Shown in pieces: positions 40,442 to 43,229 of a stretch of 43,229 nt of DNA. Within the stretch, counting starts at the first letter, position 1; each line of letters starts with the position of its first letter. The position numbers and the translations under genes were made by a program. The notes beneath the pieces are model-generated. The model searched no databases, was not told the DNA's origin, and saw only the letters and a program-made list of their open reading frames with translations. The stretch is from Paracoccus marinus (GTDB lineage: Bacteria; Pseudomonadota; Alphaproteobacteria; Rhodobacterales; Rhodobacteraceae). The stretch lies in assembly GCF_007018965.1 (NCBI RefSeq), contig NZ_VJYZ01000037.1, positions 1 through 43,229 on the forward strand, given 5' to 3'.

Positions 40442-40963
40442 CTATTCCATCATTCTCAGCAGCGAGTCGGTCACCATCGCCTTGACCTCCGGCGACAGCG
40501 GTCGTCCGCCCATGGCCCGGTGAGCCCAAAGCCCGTCAGCTGCAATCCGCGCCAAGAAGTTTGCTCGGCCCACAGGATCATCCACCTGCGGAGCCGGTGG
40601 TGCCCAATGATCCATCACTTCTGACCACACCTGAGCCAACCGTTCATCCCCGGCGCTTTCCAGCATCATCAGCAGCTCGGCCCGGGTGGCATCCCGGCTG
40701 CAGCTTTGCACATAGGCTTTGTAGCGGTCGGCGGGCAGGTCCGGGTCCGGTGTAAGACTGAGCAGTTGCGCCTCCCATTGCCGGGCAAGGTGCTGGTGCG
40801 TGGCTAGGATTAGCTCATCACGGGAGGAGAAGTGATAGATGATCCCTCCCCGGGTTATGCCGGTTTCTGCAGCCACAGCGTCGAAGGTGACCGCTGTGAC
40901 CCCATCCCGCTCGATCAGCCGCACCACCCCATCGAGGATCTTGTCACGGTTGCTCTCTCTCAT
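40442..40963 (-). CDS. TetR-family repressor of the efflux gene
   Basis: 173 aa from ATG 40963 with GAGGAGA upstream; the ORF is open further upstream through the efflux gene's 3' end but that part is not TetR-like. N-terminal TetR HTH: RESNRDKILDGVVRLIERDG, VTAVTFDAVAAETGITRGGI, IYHFSSRDELILATHQHLA. The rest is a helical ligand-binding domain. It lies 10 bp downstream of the MFS gene in the same operon, so it probably represses its own operon through the dyad at 42505-42530 and lets go on binding a drug-like ligand. Confidence 0.9.
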   Translation of the reverse strand: MRESNRDKILDGVVRLIERDGVTAVTFDAVAAETGITRGGIIYHFSSRDELILATHQHLARQWEAQLLSLTPDPDLPADRYKAYVQSCSRDATRAELLMMLESAGDERLAQVWSEVMDHWAPPAPQVDDPVGRANFLARIAADGLWAHRAMGGRPLSPEVKAMVTDSLLRMME

Positions 40964-40973
40964 CGTGATCTCC

Positions 40974-42479
40974 TCAATGCGGATAGTGCGAAGACTGCGA
41001 ACCCGGTCCATAGGACCGCAGTAATACGCCGGTGAACAGCGCACCAAGCGCAATGACACCCGCGACGACATACATCACCATCAGGAAAGCGCGGTCAAAC
41101 GCCGTTGACGCGGCCTGTTTTAGCGCAATGCCATCGGCGCCCATCTCATCGGCAATCGACAAAGCATTGGGCAGGCTGTCGCGCGCCGCCGCAGCGATGC
41201 CCCCAGGCAAAACAACGCCCAGAGAATAGACCGCCGCCATCAGGCTGCCCAAAAGGGCAACGGCAATCAGACTGCCGAACTCAAAGGAAACCTCCTCGAC
41301 CGAGGCTGCCATCCCGGCGTTTTTCACCGGCGCATTGCCGACGATGGCAGTGGAGGCCACCGACATGGCCGCCCCGACCCCAGCACCCGCAAGCACCGAT
41401 CCGGCGATCAGCCAACCGATGCCGTGGCTGATCCCCAAGGTTGCGATCAGGACACCGACCGTCGCTACCGCCAGCCCGCCCGCGATTAGGATGCGCAGCC
41501 CGATCCGGTGCAGGAAGGCACCACCAAGCATTGCGGTCGGCAGCGACCCGATGGCTGCCAACGAAACAAGGATGCCCGCCTGCATGGGCGTGAAGCCGGC
41601 GACCAGCTGGAAGCGCTGCGTGGTTGCCAGTTGCAGCCCGGCGAAGGCGAACATGGCAAAGGCCGCAGCCAGAGTGCCCGCAAGGAAGGCCGGGTTGCGA
41701 AACAAGGCAAAGTTCAGGAGCGGGTCCGCCAGCCGGGATTGCCGACGCGTGAACAGGAGCGTTGCGATCAGGCCGATGGCTGCTGCGGCGGCGGGGACTG
41801 CCCAGGATTGCCCGGCATGAGCGGTTTCCTTGATGGCGATCACCAGCGCCGCTAGGGAAACCAACGCCAGCACGGATGAGACGAAATCCCAGTGCCGCGA
41901 CCTGTCGGGAGCAACCCTCGGTGCCACAATCAGCGTCGAGATGAACGCGAGGGCCACCACCGGCACGTTCACCAGGAACACCGATCCCCACCAGAAATGG
42001 GACAGCAGGAAGCCCGAGATGATTGGCCCGAGTGCGACGCCGATCACCGAGATCGAGCCCCAGATCGCGATGGCGAAATTGCGCTCTTTCTCATCGGTGA
42101 AGCTGACCCGCAGTAGGGCAAGCGTGGCGGGCATCATTGCGGCGGCACCGACCGCAAGGAAGGCCCGGGCCGCGATGAGGACATTGGCCGTTGGCGCGAA
42201 TGCCGCGACCAGCGAGGCGATGCCGAACAGGACCAGCCCGATCAGAAACATTAGACGATGCCCGACGCGGTCACCGAGCGTGCCCGCCCCAAGAAGCAAC
42301 CCCGCCATGACAAGAGGATAGGCGTTGATGATCCACAGACCCTGGGTCTGGCTCGCGCCCAGTTCCCGGGTCAGGGTCGGCAGGGCGGTATAGAGGATGG
42401 AGTTGTCCAGCGTGATCAGCAGCAGACCAGCCGCCACAGTCACCAGAACCGCCCAACGGTTGCGGGGGGATACAGTCAT
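40974..42479 (-). CDS. MFS drug efflux transporter, DHA2 (SmvA/EmrB-like) family
   Basis: 501 aa from ATG 42479, with AAGGTG 8 bases upstream; a TTG at 42485 is less likely. 14 predicted hydrophobic helices. Landmarks: helix 1 LITLDNSILYTALPTL (motif D1-like), GAGTLGDRVGHRLMFLIGLV (motif A), a RAFLAVGAAAMMPATLALLR segment (motif B) and GVALGPIISGFLL (motif C, antiporter). These place it with proton-driven DHA2 exporters of cationic biocides and dyes. First gene of an operon with a TetR regulator. Cargo rather than phage function; likely gives the lysogen efflux capacity. Confidence 0.9.
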   Translation of the reverse strand: MTVSPRNRWAVLVTVAAGLLLITLDNSILYTALPTLTRELGASQTQGLWIINAYPLVMAGLLLGAGTLGDRVGHRLMFLIGLVLFGIASLVAAFAPTANVLIAARAFLAVGAAAMMPATLALLRVSFTDEKERNFAIAIWGSISVIGVALGPIISGFLLSHFWWGSVFLVNVPVVALAFISTLIVAPRVAPDRSRHWDFVSSVLALVSLAALVIAIKETAHAGQSWAVPAAAAAIGLIATLLFTRRQSRLADPLLNFALFRNPAFLAGTLAAAFAMFAFAGLQLATTQRFQLVAGFTPMQAGILVSLAAIGSLPTAMLGGAFLHRIGLRILIAGGLAVATVGVLIATLGISHGIGWLIAGSVLAGAGVGAAMSVASTAIVGNAPVKNAGMAASVEEVSFEFGSLIAVALLGSLMAAVYSLGVVLPGGIAAAARDSLPNALSIADEMGADGIALKQAASTAFDRAFLMVMYVVAGVIALGALFTGVLLRSYGPGSQSSHYPH

Positions 42480-42504
42480 TTTCAATGCACCTTGGCTAAC
42501 ACTT

Positions 42505-42530
42505 AACTATACTATCATGTTTGTATAGTT
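42505..42530. promoter_or_regulatory. Palindromic operator and promoter region of the efflux operon
   Basis: AACTATAC (42505-42512) and GTATAGTT (42523-42530) form a perfect 8-bp inverted repeat with a 10-base spacer, 26 bp upstream of the MFS start in an A+T-rich island. TATAGT and TATACA within the arms could act as the -10 element on the minus strand. Size and location are typical of TetR operators, so this is the probable target of the regulator encoded at 40442. Confidence 0.75.
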
Positions 42531-42689
42531 TTGCTAGACTGATTTTGTTTGTGTCAACCGGCGGGCTGTGCTGCAGCATCACACCAATCTAGGCGTCTGC
42601 TTTGGGCTCCAAGTGGACCTTCGTTGCAATGAAGTCGAACGGCAGCTCCGGGCCGTTCGTACGTCGACAGGCGGTGTCAGCGCCGCTCG

Positions 42690-42959
42690 TCATCGTCCCC
42701 GAAACCGGATGACATTATCACCGCGCATGAAGGCGACGGCGCCTTCTTCCTCGATTGCCTGGATAGCGGCGTTTCTTGCCTCCTTGTCGGAGGCGAACTG
42801 ATCGTCCCAAACGTGGCTGGTGCCATCCTGGTCGACGACCTCAAGCATCCAGTTCTGATCCGTTTCAGCACGGTAGATTTCGATGGAGAAAGGATGGCCG
42901 TCGATGATGACACGCTGGCTTTTGCCCGACGTGACTATGTTCGGTTCTTCTTCGATCAT
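42690..42959 (-). CDS. Unknown small protein beside the right att site
   Basis: 89 aa from ATG 42959. The frame stays open to 43103, and an upstream part (a PADGRRILDRYRQAG-like phrase) could belong to it, so the start is uncertain; the longest version (137 aa) would encode its N-terminus across the integrase arm repeat. Sequence SQRVIIDGHPFSIEIYRAET, DQNWMLEVVDQDGTSHVWDD, EARNAAIQAIEEEGAVAFMR: a small alpha/beta protein of a type common in alphaproteobacteria but without a name I can give. The 210 bp between it and the efflux gene holds the operator and otherwise nothing recognised. Confidence 0.6.
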   Translation of the reverse strand: MIEEEPNIVTSGKSQRVIIDGHPFSIEIYRAETDQNWMLEVVDQDGTSHVWDDQFASDKEARNAAIQAIEEEGAVAFMRGDNVIRFRGR

Positions 42960-43069
42960 CTGGTGGACCCCGGCTTGTCGGTATCTGTCCAGTATGCGCC
43001 TACCGTCAGCCGGGTCAATCGCCTGCAGCGACGCGGTCTCGCCGCCGTTTCCCCATGCAGCCCGTTTTT

Positions 43070-43090
43070 GTTGAGTTGGTGTTGAGTCGT
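43070..43090 (+). repeat. Right arm repeat matching 629-649
   Basis: Two TGTTGAGT octamers separated by TGG, identical in all 21 bases and in the same direction to the copy at 629-649. It lies 59 bp from the right att core, the left copy 141 bp from the left core, both inside the element. Best explained as arm-type integrase sites on either side of the attP core. Confidence 0.65.
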
Positions 43091-43102
43091 CGGTGGACGG
43101 CA

Positions 43103-43128
43103 AAAAGCCCCGCCTTGTTGCGAGGCGT
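43103..43128 (-). terminator. Terminator downstream of tRNA-fMet, supplied by the element
   Basis: On the minus strand CGCCT/AGGCG arms (43112-43116, 43124-43128) are followed by GGGCTTTTT. The stem is shorter than that of the left terminator at 393-415. The element therefore seems to bring its own 3' tRNA half and trailer, restoring a functional tRNA transcript on integration. Confidence 0.55.
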
Positions 43129-43149
43129 AACGTGCTGATTTATTAGTAA

Positions 43150-43229
<80 letters not shown>

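Noticed and set aside
40391..40519. Short plus-strand frame after the lysis genes (MEVSNADKADG…)
   Set aside because: Mostly antisense to the tetR 3' end and without family resemblance.

Overview
The window is almost entirely one integrated temperate phage (about 42.7 kb) in a high-GC alphaproteobacterium, most likely a member of the Rhodobacterales such as Paracoccus. That host call is an inference from the GC-rich codon usage, the alphaproteobacterial initiator tRNA and a tail-tip cassette resembling the Rhodobacter gene transfer agent (GTA). The right edge carries a nearly complete tRNA-fMet gene (minus strand). A 49-base copy of its 3' half, with one mismatch, lies at 439-487. The two copies are the attachment sites. 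The mismatch places strand exchange in the 15 shared bases of the anticodon stem-loop. Outside the element on the left are a tRNA terminator and the remains of an IS66 element interrupted by an IS3-type element.

Layout, left to right. (1) 488-8273: a cargo module between the left att site and the integrase, read on the minus strand: a single-chain type ISP restriction-modification enzyme (1618 aa) followed 4 bp later by a PHP/SMC-like ATPase of the TrlF type. (2) 8514-12514: tyrosine integrase, an unrecognised minus-strand protein behind a strong dyad (repressor candidate), an excisionase-like HTH protein, a small membrane protein, and a winged-helix replication initiator whose coding sequence contains four palindromic iterons, an A+T-rich stretch and two perfect DnaA boxes, i.e. 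a probable origin. (3) 12830-17028: a methyltransferase block with two paralogous ParB-methyltransferase fusions and a cytosine-C5 methyltransferase. The end of the C5 gene also reads as a family-like protein in a second frame. (4) 16980-18163: a minus-strand operon of three small genes. (5) 18311-26580: packaging and head genes (small and GpA-type large terminase, gpW-like joiner, lambda-type portal, fused protease-capsid with a second ribosome start inside, decoration and connector proteins). (6) 26714-27445: a Rha/KilAC antirepressor. (7) 27489-38782: tail genes, including a canonical -1 slippery site in the tail-assembly chaperone, the tape measure, four GTA-type tail-tip proteins and a DUF2793 protein. 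(8) 38802-40135: lysis genes with an overlapping Rz/Rz1 spanin pair. (9) 40442-42479: a TetR/MFS efflux cargo pair with a palindromic operator, then a small unknown gene beside the right att site.

Most phage genes overlap by 1 or 4 bases, so head, tail and methyltransferase genes are probably translated as coupled operons. The methyltransferases and the restriction enzyme suggest an element that modifies its own DNA and attacks competitors. The TetR/MFS pair would give the host an efflux benefit. No recognisable CI-type repressor was found. The best leads are the origin inside the initiator gene, the ISP-TrlF module in the att-integrase gap, the dual-frame methyltransferase end, and the paired direct repeats next to both att sites, which look like integrase arm sites.
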